This document shows positions 18,458 to 26,191 of a stretch of DNA of 64,000 bases, one piece after another. The position numbers were made by a program, and so were the translations under genes. This DNA comes from Flavobacterium ginsenosidimutans. Its GTDB lineage: Bacteria; Bacteroidota; Bacteroidia; Flavobacteriales; Flavobacteriaceae. The notes under the pieces were generated by a model, which saw nothing but the letters and a program-made list of their open reading frames with translations, was not told where the DNA came from and made no database searches. Where the stretch lies: assembly GCF_003254625.1 (NCBI RefSeq), contig NZ_QJRJ01000081.1:62001-126000 (forward strand), read 5' to 3'. Position 1 is the first letter of the stretch. Each line of letters begins with the position of its first letter.

Positions 18458-20728
18458 TTACGAATTAATTGCTAATCCTGTACGGGATTTCATTAAAGGT
18501 ATAACTCGTGATTGTGAAATTGCTAATTTTTCCATTAATAATCTGGCAGTTAAGAAACATACGGTTGATTCTGCACCTTGATTTAAGTTGACATTATGTT
18601 TTTCAAGTCCGTCGTAACCGCCACCGCTTACGGGATTATACATGATCTGATTTAAATGATTTTTGCCTAAAAACCAGTTGAAAGCCGCTTTCATTTTCTT
18701 TTTATAATCTGGAGTTTTAAAAGCATTATAAAATGCATTTAATGTCTGAATCGTATAAGTAACGTCAATAGGCTGTTCCCCATATTCACTTGGTTCTGAA
18801 CCTTTATGATGCCAGCTTTGATTTGAAATGGCTTTAAAGTTTCCGTCGATAAATGTTTTAGAAATCAAGAAATCTAGAGAGTCCAATGCTACTTTTTTAT
18901 ACACCGGCTTATTGGTAATTAAATAAGCATAAAGCATAGATTCTGGAAGAATTCCGTTTCCATAAGTCAGATAATTTTCAAACCATTGCCAGTCTTCTGT
19001 AGCTGTATCTTCGTAATTTGCCAAAAGTTTAGCATTTAATTTATTGATGATCGCAGCAACATATAAATTAGGAATTGTAGAATGGTACAAATACAAACCT
19101 TTTGTAGCAAAACCAATTGATCGTGGCGATTGGATATTTTCGGCCCATTTTAATGAATTCAATAAACATCTTGTCGCTTTTTTGGTAATCGCCTCTGGAA
19201 GAAGATCTGACATTGAAACGACAGTTCCTAAAGCCCAGATTGCTCTTGCATTAGAATCTTCTAAATTCACTTCGGCATTTTGCTCAATATGTTCGCGGTT
19301 TTCCTGATCGACATAATTGATAAAATCTCCTTTTGGTTTTTGGCAACGTTGAATAAAATCTAAATAAATTAAAATATAAGCCAAATCGTCTTTGTCCTGA
19401 GTCAGTTTGTAATGCATGCAAAAAGCAATTAAAGCTCTTGCATTATCATCTAAAGTATATCCTGAATCTAAATCTGGGATCGAAATTTTACTGAATTGGA
19501 TAATTCCTAATTCGGTAGTTAATTTTTTAATATGTTTTAACTGAATAGCAGGATAGCTATATTTAATTTCTGATGGATTTTTCATTAAGTTTTTATAAGT
19601 ATTCATTTGAGTAATCGCGGCATTTTCCCATGAAGAAGCACGCATTTTGGTGAAACAACCAATTCCCATTTCGTGTCTTAAGTTTTCATCTTCGATCAAT
19701 TTAATTGCGGCTTCTGCAAATTGATCAGCATTTCCAATATCACATAAAATTCCAGAATCTGGAGTTAAAACTTCTTTGGTATGCGGAATTTTAGATGCGA
19801 CAATCGGACAAGAACAACTCATTGCATAAGCAAAAGTGCCACTCACGGCCTGATTTGGATCTTTGGAAGTAAACATATAAATGTCTGTCGCTTTCAAATA
19901 TTCTAAAAGTTCATCAGTGTCTAAATATTTATTTATGAAACGAACATTATCCTGAAGATTCAATTCTTTTACCAAACCTTCCAATTTATCTCGATAAGTA
20001 TCAACGCCGTCTTTAATTAAATTTGGATGTGTTTTTCCTATAATTAAATACAAGGTATTTGGTGCTTTTTCGATAATTTTTGGCAATGCCTGTAAGCCTG
20101 TTTCTATATTTTTTCCTTCGCCTAAAAGCCCGAAAGTTGAAAGTACTAATCTGTCTTGAATATTTAATTTTTCTTTTGCCTGTTCTGGTGCTTCGTATAC
20201 CACAATATGAGTTCCATGAGGCACGCAAGTAATTATTTCTTCATTGATGTCGTAGTCTTTAATTAAAATTTCTTTTGATTTATAAGTCATTACAAAAACC
20301 GAATTGCTGTAGCTCAATAATAGCTTTACGAATGTTCTCAATTCGTCATTCGGATTCGGAATTACGCTGTGAAAAGTAAACGTCACAGGGATTTTAATAG
20401 CATTTAAAAAATCTAAAAGATGGTCTCCATAATTTCCTGAAAACAAACCAAATTCATGCTGAATATGAATCAATTTCACAGTTTTATCTGCATTAATTTC
20501 CTCGGCGACTTTAGCGTATTCTTCTCGATTTTTTGTGTTTAAGGTAAATGCTTGTGTCGGTTGGTCTTTGGGTTTGTCAACAAGTTCACATATTTCGCAT
20601 TTGATAGATTTACCGTAAACATCTGTGATCCCTTTAATGGTATCTTGAGTATAGGTTGCTATGCCGCATTGCGTAGGCGGAAAAGTAGATAAAAAAACTA
20701 TTTTTGATTTATTTGATATTGTTTTCAT
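18458..20728 (-). CDS. Two-domain GT4-like glycosyltransferase
   Basis: A 756-residue protein. Residues 1-380 look like a GT-B fold of family GT4: FLSTFPPTQCGIATYT at the N-terminus, LIHIQHEFGLFSGNYG, VPHGT, and LSTFGLLGEGKNIE for donor binding. The usual E-x7-E donor motif is not intact: the aligned positions appear to be Gln293 and Tyr301 in DPNQAVSGTFAYAM. Residues 400-740 form a separate helical domain (LDSGYTLDDNARALIAF, WHHKGSEPSEYGEQPIDVTYTIQ) resembling (alpha/alpha)6-barrel proteins. The start overlaps the end of the GH130 gene by 20 bp, so translation is coupled. The pair suggests handling of a mannoside-type glycan inside the cell; this is inference. Confidence 0.8.
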   Translation of the reverse strand: MKTISNKSKIVFLSTFPPTQCGIATYTQDTIKGITDVYGKSIKCEICELVDKPKDQPTQAFTLNTKNREEYAKVAEEINADKTVKLIHIQHEFGLFSGNYGDHLLDFLNAIKIPVTFTFHSVIPNPNDELRTFVKLLLSYSNSVFVMTYKSKEILIKDYDINEEIITCVPHGTHIVVYEAPEQAKEKLNIQDRLVLSTFGLLGEGKNIETGLQALPKIIEKAPNTLYLIIGKTHPNLIKDGVDTYRDKLEGLVKELNLQDNVRFINKYLDTDELLEYLKATDIYMFTSKDPNQAVSGTFAYAMSCSCPIVASKIPHTKEVLTPDSGILCDIGNADQFAEAAIKLIEDENLRHEMGIGCFTKMRASSWENAAITQMNTYKNLMKNPSEIKYSYPAIQLKHIKKLTTELGIIQFSKISIPDLDSGYTLDDNARALIAFCMHYKLTQDKDDLAYILIYLDFIQRCQKPKGDFINYVDQENREHIEQNAEVNLEDSNARAIWALGTVVSMSDLLPEAITKKATRCLLNSLKWAENIQSPRSIGFATKGLYLYHSTIPNLYVAAIINKLNAKLLANYEDTATEDWQWFENYLTYGNGILPESMLYAYLITNKPVYKKVALDSLDFLISKTFIDGNFKAISNQSWHHKGSEPSEYGEQPIDVTYTIQTLNAFYNAFKTPDYKKKMKAAFNWFLGKNHLNQIMYNPVSGGGYDGLEKHNVNLNQGAESTVCFLTARLLMEKLAISQSRVIPLMKSRTGLAINS

Positions 20729-21767
20729 GAGAATTCATTTTTAGCTCGGTTAATAACTCGTTCAGGTTCAGAGATGCCACCGCAATCTTATCATCGGCAG
20801 CGCCATAATAAATATATAGTTGGTCGTCAAAAATGGCTGTTCCAGTGGGGAAAACCACATAATTGACATATCCATGTCTTTCATAATATTCAGAAGGAGT
20901 AATAATAGGTTTTGGTAGTCGGGCTATAACTTTTGAAGGATCTTCTAAATCCAATAAAGCAGCTGCAGCATGATAAACCAAACCTTTCTCTCTTCTTTCA
21001 GCAGCATGATAAATTAAAAGCCAGCCATCTGCTGTTTCTATTGGCGGGGCTCCTGGACCAATATGACTTGTTTCGTGATCATATTTAGGTTCCATTACAA
21101 TATGATCGGGAAGATTTTTTAAGTAATCTTTCCAAAAATCTTCTGTGAGTTCAGATTTTTTTTCAAACGAAAAAATCTGAATAGATGGAAATAATCGATG
21201 CAGTGCAACAAATTTTCCATTGAACTTTTTCGGGAATAGAACTACGTTTTTATCCCAAACAAATAGGTTTTCTTTAATGGTTTCCGTTAACGGATAATTT
21301 CTTTCTGTATTAAAAGCTAAAATCTTAGCAATGCTCGGATTCTGTAAATGCTTTCTAATTAAGTTTGTAAATTCGTGAAGAATAAACTTCGGTGTAATAA
21401 TTCCTTTCTTCTTAAAAACTTTCAAATCTTTAGAAACAGCGAGAGCTCCACAAGCGTTAATTCCGTCGTAAGTAACATAAGTCATGTAAAAACTGTCGTC
21501 TATTTTAGTAATTCTAGGATCTTCGACACCATGAATTTCATAAATATATTCAGGAACAAAAATGGGTTGTGTATTTCTTTCCACTAAAGTCGTTGGGCCT
21601 TCAAAGCGGCAATAACCAATAGTAGAGAAATTCCCTTTTTTTGCAGCTCTGTAAAACATGTGTATGTTGTTTCCGTCTTGATAAATTGCAGGATTTAAAA
21701 CTCCTAATTCTTCAAAATTTCGATCTGTTTTTTCTAAAATGACTCCATGCTTTTTAGCTGCTTCCAT
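20709..21767 (-). CDS. GH130 family glycoside phosphorylase
   Basis: A 352-residue five-bladed beta-propeller protein. FEELGVLNPAIYQDGNNIHMFYRA, GVEDPRIT with the putative catalytic Asp83, and GPGAPPIETADGWLLIYHA are family GH130 hallmarks. Members use phosphate to cleave or form beta-mannosides (for example beta-1,2- or beta-1,4-mannosyl links), normally in the cytoplasm, and no signal peptide is seen here. It is the first gene of a two-gene operon and overlaps the glycosyltransferase start by 20 bp, so the two proteins are probably made in step and act on the same glycan. Which linkage is used cannot be read from sequence. Confidence 0.88.
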   Translation of the reverse strand: MEAAKKHGVILEKTDRNFEELGVLNPAIYQDGNNIHMFYRAAKKGNFSTIGYCRFEGPTTLVERNTQPIFVPEYIYEIHGVEDPRITKIDDSFYMTYVTYDGINACGALAVSKDLKVFKKKGIITPKFILHEFTNLIRKHLQNPSIAKILAFNTERNYPLTETIKENLFVWDKNVVLFPKKFNGKFVALHRLFPSIQIFSFEKKSELTEDFWKDYLKNLPDHIVMEPKYDHETSHIGPGAPPIETADGWLLIYHAAERREKGLVYHAAAALLDLEDPSKVIARLPKPIITPSEYYERHGYVNYVVFPTGTAIFDDQLYIYYGAADDKIAVASLNLNELLTELKMNSHENNIK

Positions 21768-22036
21768 TACTGTAAAAAATTTTATCTAAAATTACTTTAG
21801 TATAAAAGTGACCATTAATGCAATCCATTAAAAAATTAACTCAAATGCATAAACATGGTAATTCTGTAAGGCTTGTAGATAATCGTGAAAGTGGCGTGTA
21901 ATCTGGCGTTGTTTTAGTTTATAGCGATAACAATAAAGCGTATAGAGTTAACAAGATTTGTAAGAATAAAAGAACTTTGAAATAAACAAGAGAGGCTTAT
22001 AAAATAGTCGTATTAAGAACTTAAAAATCAAATATT

Positions 22037-22198
22037 ATGTTACGTTGGACAGTTATATTTATAATTCTTGCTATTATAGCCGGAATTTTTGGTTTTGGCG
22101 GTATTGCTGCCGGAGCCGCAAGCATTGCAAAAGTTTTATTCTTTATCTTTTTAGTCTTATTTATTATATCATTAATTACAGGAAGAACGAAAGTTTAG
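22037..22198 (+). CDS. DUF1328 small membrane protein
   Basis: A 53-residue protein starting MLRWTVIFIILAIIAGIFGF, followed by a Gly/Ala-rich turn (GGIAAGAASIAK) and a second hydrophobic helix ending ISLITGRTKV. This matches the DUF1328 (YtjA-like) family of tiny two-helix inner-membrane proteins, whose function is unknown and which are often stress-induced. The gene is easily missed because of its size. A convergent hairpin repeat lies just downstream. Confidence 0.85.
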   Translation: MLRWTVIFIILAIIAGIFGFGGIAAGAASIAKVLFFIFLVLFIISLITGRTKV

Positions 22199-22222
22199 TC
22201 TTTTTTTTAAGGTTCAGAGGTT

Positions 22223-22279
22223 CAAAGTTGCAAAGGTTCAGAGGTTTTATTTCGAATACTCTGAACCTTTGCAACTTTG
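22223..22279. terminator. Long hairpin between convergent genes
   Basis: CAAAGTTGCAAAGGTTCAGAG (22223-22243) is exactly inverted at 22259-22279. Partial direct copies of GGTTCAGAGGTT surround the left arm. It is probably a dispersed repeat that also works as a bidirectional terminator for the DUF1328 gene and the 22298 gene. Confidence 0.6.
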
Positions 22280-22297
22280 TCCCTTTGTAACTTTATC

Positions 22298-22765
22298 TCA
22301 ATACCATTTTGCGTAATACTTTCTAGTTATAAATGCAATCGGAATTCCGACACAGCAAATCACAATCAGAATAGAAAGCAAAAGCGGAAAATCTAATTTC
22401 TTTTCTGGTAAAACTGGAAACACTATAGGGAGAACGATAAGATTCATTACAGCCCAAATAAAGAATCCGTAAGAGATGCCAGATAGGAATGTGTTTATTT
22501 TAAAGAACGGGATATAAGGAAAAATTTTAAAGTAAAACCAAGCAAAAATAAAAGCAATTAAGAAATGAAAACCCAAACCTGCAAAAGTCATTTCTGGTCC
22601 GCCTGTGTAGGCTTCTTTTTTAAAAATACCGCTTGCAATAGATTGTAGAATCTTTTCGGCTGTTGTTTTATGAAGTATCACTGCATAAATCAAAATAGCG
22701 GCAGTAATGTCTAATGTTCCTGCAACTAAACCAGATGAAACAATGGTTTTAACTTTTGATCTCAT
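22298..22765 (-). CDS. Four-TM membrane protein, unknown function
   Basis: A 155-residue protein with four hydrophobic helices (about 10-30, 62-84, 92-112, 125-147). Helix 1 carries GLVAGTLDITAAILIYA, and the first loop carries a GIFKKEAYTGG segment. The general pattern resembles the small YagU/DUF1440-type inner-membrane proteins, but I am not sure of the family. It lies 28 bp downstream of the DinB gene on the same strand and may be co-transcribed with it. Confidence 0.6.
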   Translation of the reverse strand: MRSKVKTIVSSGLVAGTLDITAAILIYAVILHKTTAEKILQSIASGIFKKEAYTGGPEMTFAGLGFHFLIAFIFAWFYFKIFPYIPFFKINTFLSGISYGFFIWAVMNLIVLPIVFPVLPEKKLDFPLLLSILIVICCVGIPIAFITRKYYAKWY

Positions 22766-22793
22766 AAAAATAGTTTAGAGTTAAATTCATTCC

Positions 22794-23306
22794 TTATTTT
22801 TTAATATGTTCGTAAATCGATTTTAACTGGTGTGTATGTCTCTGCGTGTGTACAATGGCAAAATGGAGCCATTCATAAATTGTGAAATGTTCAAATCCAG
22901 GTACTTTAGCATCCAGACAAGTAAGCGTTAAATCGTAAGTTTCTGCTGCTTCAAATAAATCATTTTGTATTTTTTTGATAGAAGCCAGCAGTGTACTTTT
23001 TTCATACTCAATTTCAGCAGGTTTTATATTTTCAGGCGATTGATATTTGGTATTAAAATCTAAAAAGATACCATCAAGAGCTTTTACATTTTCGTCAGGT
23101 TTTCTGGTTGTTTTTTCTGTTTTTCCAGCAAACAGCATTGTTAATCCTGAACAGGCGAGAATAATATGCTGTGCGGTTTGTCCAGCAGTCCAGCTTCCTT
23201 CAAACGGCACAATATTGATTTCTTCTTTTGAAAAAGAAGAAAGAAGATCATTCAATTTGGTGTAGGTCTCAAGTATGGTATTTTGAATAGCACTTTTCAT
23301 TTTCAT
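22794..23306 (-). CDS. DinB family protein
   Basis: A 170-residue four-helix protein. The probable metal triad is His47 (WTAGQTAQHI), His153 and His157 (HTQRHTH), in the spacing typical of DinB/YfiT-like proteins. These act as metal-dependent enzymes, often thiol transferases, but this member has no assigned substrate. It is cytoplasmic. The start could be either Met1 or Met3. A four-TM protein gene follows 28 bp later. Confidence 0.85.
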   Translation of the reverse strand: MKMKSAIQNTILETYTKLNDLLSSFSKEEINIVPFEGSWTAGQTAQHIILACSGLTMLFAGKTEKTTRKPDENVKALDGIFLDFNTKYQSPENIKPAEIEYEKSTLLASIKKIQNDLFEAAETYDLTLTCLDAKVPGFEHFTIYEWLHFAIVHTQRHTHQLKSIYEHIKK

Positions 23307-23479
23307 TAATTTTAGAAATTAGATACTCGACAGTATATATTTACCGATTGGTTTAAAACTACGGTATATAAACTGGTAAACTAAATTTATAGAATTAGGC
23401 GAATGAATGATGGTATTTCAAATATACAATAAAAAATATTAAAATACTATGAATCAGATATTTGAGAAGTGTTAATTTT

Positions 23480-23689
23480 TTAAGGAAGAGCTTCGCACAA
23501 GTAGCCGTGCGAATTTAAAATGTCGATAATTTTTGTATTCGAGATTGCAGTTGCATGAATACGGAGAATTTTGTCGCAATCTTCTAAATCGAAGTTGATC
23601 AAGCTATTGGGATAATGCTCAAGAAGTTTCTCAATGATGATGTTACATTGCGATTCTTCTTGAACATTTGTTTTAAAAACTTCAATCAT
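23480..23689 (-). CDS. Small protein, HMA-like fold possible
   Basis: A 69-residue acidic protein with predicted beta-alpha-beta-beta-alpha-beta order (IEVFKTN, QCNIIIEKLLEHYP, LINFDLEDCDKILRIHA, NTKIIDILNSHG). That order resembles heavy-metal-associated domains, but the metal-binding CxxC is missing. I do not know a function. It lies 13 bp downstream of the DoxX gene on the same strand, so the two form a likely operon. Confidence 0.6.
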   Translation of the reverse strand: MIEVFKTNVQEESQCNIIIEKLLEHYPNSLINFDLEDCDKILRIHATAISNTKIIDILNSHGYLCEALP

Positions 23690-23702
23690 AAAGTTTTGGT
23701 TT

Positions 23703-24083
23703 TTAGAGCGCTATGTTTTTATAACGCTGTATTCTATGATATGTTACATACGATATAATTAATATCGCTAAAACGATTAAAGGGAAGAAACCTTGAAAAC
23801 CGATTCCGTCAACTGCGAAATGGCTTATTGAGGCAAAGATAAAATCAAAAGCAAATCCTGCATAAGCCCATTCTTTGATTCGTCCAGGAACTTGCGGAAT
23901 AATTAATGCTAAAACTCCAAGAATTTTAAAAACGACTAACGCATTGCCGAAATATTCCGGATAGCCCAAGTGTCTGATTCCTTCTTTTGCCATTTCAGAC
24001 TGAGAAGTTAAAGCCGGCATAACGCCTTCGAATAAAAAAATAAGAATTGTAGTAGTCCAGAAAATGATTTTCGTTGTTTTCAT
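23703..24083 (-). CDS. DoxX family membrane protein
   Basis: A 126-residue protein with four transmembrane helices and the DoxX-like pattern: an amphipathic first helix, a LGYPEYFGNALVVFKILGVLALI segment, and EWAYAGFAFDFIFASISH with a conserved-looking Ala-Gly-Phe. DoxX relatives are inner-membrane proteins linked to oxidoreduction or sulfur stress, and no precise role can be given. A TAnnTTTG box lies 38-45 bp upstream. Farther upstream is a (TTGTTAG)10 tract. Confidence 0.8.
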   Translation of the reverse strand: MKTTKIIFWTTTILIFLFEGVMPALTSQSEMAKEGIRHLGYPEYFGNALVVFKILGVLALIIPQVPGRIKEWAYAGFAFDFIFASISHFAVDGIGFQGFFPLIVLAILIISYVTYHRIQRYKNIAL

Positions 24084-24120
24084 TGAATATTTATTTAAAA
24101 GGTTATTAGTTAAAGTATTA

Positions 24121-24128
24121 CAAATCTA
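24121..24128 (-). promoter_or_regulatory. -7 promoter box of DoxX gene
   Basis: The minus strand reads TAGATTTG, a full match to TAnnTTTG, giving a leader of about 30 nt before the ATG at 24083. No convincing -33 element is visible. Confidence 0.5.
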
Positions 24129-24187
24129 ATAATGTTTTCCTTTTAAAGAAATACATATTTACGACTATTTTAGGGGCATTTTGGACA

Positions 24188-24257
24188 TTGTTAGTTGTTA
24201 GTTGTTAGTTGTTAGTTGTTAGTTGTTAGTTGTTAGTTGTTAGTTGTTAGTTGTTAG
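24188..24257. repeat. Heptanucleotide tandem repeat (TTGTTAG)10
   Basis: Ten perfect copies of TTGTTAG run end to end across 70 bp. The tract is intergenic, about 60 bp upstream of the DoxX promoter box. Perfect short repeats of this length are prone to slippage. Confidence 0.95.
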
Positions 24258-24278
24258 TGTTGAACTTACCTTACTATT

Positions 24279-24416
24279 TGTCATCCTGACGAAGGAAGGA
24301 TCACACTAGTAGCTCGACAAAGTTTTGTCTTCCTGAGCGAAGTCGAAGGATCGCACAGATAATCTACAAAGATTGGCGATTTTGATTGCGGGGCTTCGAC
24401 TTCGCTCAGCCTGACA
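24279..24416. repeat. REP-like cluster
   Basis: It begins TGTCATCCTGACGAAGGAAG, contains TGTCTTCCTGAGCGAAGTCG in the middle, and ends with the inverted GGGCTTCGACTTCGCTCAGC. This is a member of the REP family found repeatedly in this window. Together with the heptamer tract it fills the 24084-24512 gap. Confidence 0.75.
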
Positions 24417-24439
24417 TAAGATGCGAAAAAAATGCAATT

Positions 24440-24477
24440 AAAAAAACCTTTGTCAAAGTTTAAAACTTTGGCAAAGG
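24440..24477 (-). terminator. Terminator after GNAT gene
   Basis: CCTTTGTCAAAGTT (24447-24460) pairs with 24464-24477 (one wobble), and the minus strand continues into TTTTTT. It lies about 36 bp beyond the stop. The same CTTTGTCAAAG motif recurs in the hairpin at 36134-36166. Confidence 0.75.
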
Positions 24478-24512
24478 TGTATCGTGATAGTTTGGAATTT
24501 GGAATTTAAAAT

Positions 24513-25244
24513 TTACGTAAGTTGATAATTCGTAATCGTAAACAAATCCTCAAAACCTAATCTGGTATAAATACCTTTTCCTAAAGCCGAAGCTTGCAAT
24601 TGTGCATATTCGCAATCAGCGTCAATACCTTCGTTGATGGCAAATTTCATGATTTCTTCGGCGAAACCTCTTTTGCGCATTTCTGGAATAACGCCGACAC
24701 CGTGAATTCCCATGATATCTCCTGTTTGAAAAAGAGTCAACGTTCCAATCGCCTTTCCTTCAAAATGAACCAAGTAGAATTTCACATTCTCATAATTATG
24801 AACTAATGTTTCTTTGCTAATTACATAACTAAAAGACAGCGGATAAATATCAGACCAAGTTTTGGCATCTTCTTCATTTAAAACTCTTCTAAAAGTAAGA
24901 TTGTTTTGAAGCGGAAATTTCTCTCCCAGTTTTAAAGTCATTGCTACAAGCTGAATTCGGATATTAAACCCATTCTTTTCGAAAATTTCTTTAGAATTAC
25001 TTCCAAAAATATCCCAATATGGAATAACCAAACCTGGATTTTTCTCCATGATTTCTTGAATTTGCGGAAAGTTTTCTTCGGTAATATCTTCTCGAAACCA
25101 TAATCTATTGGGCCAGCCTGAATTTTTAATTTGAGAAAATTCAAAAGGATCGTTTTTATGATAAGAAAGGAGAGGAGTTGCAACAGTTTTCCAAAGAGTG
25201 GTAAGATTGTCAATATTGTCTTTGATGAGGTCTATTTTGGTCAT
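24513..25244 (-). CDS. GNAT family N-acetyltransferase
   Basis: A 243-residue protein. The C-terminal half (about 110-243) has the acetyl-CoA fold: IGTLTLFQTGDIMGIHGVGVIPEMRKRGFAEEIMKFAI contains motif A with the (R/Q)xxG(x)G/A pyrophosphate loop (RKRGFA), followed by AQLQASALGKGIYTRLGFE. The N-terminal half resembles a second, degenerate GNAT domain, as in several two-domain members. The acceptor substrate is unknown. It is cytoplasmic and monocistronic, with a TAnnTTTG box upstream and a terminator downstream. Confidence 0.88.
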   Translation of the reverse strand: MTKIDLIKDNIDNLTTLWKTVATPLLSYHKNDPFEFSQIKNSGWPNRLWFREDITEENFPQIQEIMEKNPGLVIPYWDIFGSNSKEIFEKNGFNIRIQLVAMTLKLGEKFPLQNNLTFRRVLNEEDAKTWSDIYPLSFSYVISKETLVHNYENVKFYLVHFEGKAIGTLTLFQTGDIMGIHGVGVIPEMRKRGFAEEIMKFAINEGIDADCEYAQLQASALGKGIYTRLGFEDLFTITNYQLT

Positions 25245-25270
25245 TGTAGTAACGAATTTGAATTATAAAG

Positions 25271-25278
25271 CAAAGATA
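25271..25278 (-). promoter_or_regulatory. -7 promoter box of GNAT gene
   Basis: The minus strand reads TATCTTTG (match to TAnnTTTG), 27 bp upstream of the ATG at 25244. Confidence 0.5.
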
Positions 25279-25315
25279 AATCTGGTCTTTTAGAAAAACC
25301 TTTACATATGTTGAT

Positions 25316-25921
25316 TTACAAATCTTTTTCCAGACTTTTTCTTATTCGGCTTAACTGTGTTGGCGTAATGCCCAAATGCGAAGCGATATGTAATAACGGC
25401 ACGCGATCGGCAATAGTTGGATGTTTTTCCAAAAGACTGACATATCTTTCGGTTGCGTTCTGCATGACCAAAGCGACTTCTCTTTGTTCTTTATCAATAA
25501 TCCAGTTTTTCTCTAGATGAGCAATATAGAAGCTTTTGAGATCATCGTTTTGGTAGATCAGCTCCATATATTTTTTATAGTTGATGTTGATTACAATGGA
25601 ATCCTCTAAAGCTTCAATTGTAAAATTAGAAGGAGTTTGGAGCATCAGCGAAACTTTAGAACCTGCAAAATAATTCTCAAGAAAAAGGTTTTTGTTATAG
25701 AAATTCCCCTGCTGATCTGTTATAAAAGCCCTTAAAACACCTTTCGCAACGAAATGAAGATTTTTAGCAATTTCTCCGTTTCCTAATAGTGTTTCTCCTT
25801 TTTTAAGAGTTTGGAAATAGGTAGTGCTTTCAATCAATTCCCATGATTTTTCAGAAAGAGGGTAATAGCTTTCGATGGTTTGTTTTAATTGATTAAGGTA
25901 TTTCTGTTGGTCAGATGTCAT
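25316..25921 (-). CDS. Crp/Fnr family transcriptional regulator
   Basis: A 201-residue protein. Residues about 10-125 form the cyclic-nucleotide-binding-type beta roll (FQTLKKGETLLGNGEIAKNLHFVAKGVLRAF). A long helix follows, then a C-terminal HTH (LLHIASHLGITPTQLSRIRKSL). The phosphate-binding-cassette residues of true cAMP receptors are not evident, so the effector is unknown. Such proteins are numerous in Flavobacterium and often sit beside the gene they control; here the candidate is the GNAT gene 71 bp downstream on the same strand. Confidence 0.85.
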   Translation of the reverse strand: MTSDQQKYLNQLKQTIESYYPLSEKSWELIESTTYFQTLKKGETLLGNGEIAKNLHFVAKGVLRAFITDQQGNFYNKNLFLENYFAGSKVSLMLQTPSNFTIEALEDSIVININYKKYMELIYQNDDLKSFYIAHLEKNWIIDKEQREVALVMQNATERYVSLLEKHPTIADRVPLLHIASHLGITPTQLSRIRKSLEKDL

Positions 25922-26191
25922 TTTATTTTTGCTTTTGCGAAAGACTAAAATTAGATAAGTTTTTTGGTAGATGCAAACTCAGTTATGGTTCTCGAAAATC
26001 TTAAGCCTAACTGAAATTCTTTACTGCATTGAAATCGCAAATTATCTTTTTAAAAATATAGAGACAATATATTTTGAAAGAAATTACACCTTATTTTGTT
26101 ATAAAGAAAACTTTTTCGGGCAAACTACGACAAACCATAGTTTCATTTTTGTAAACATTTTATCACATAATCAATATAAAATAAATAAACA

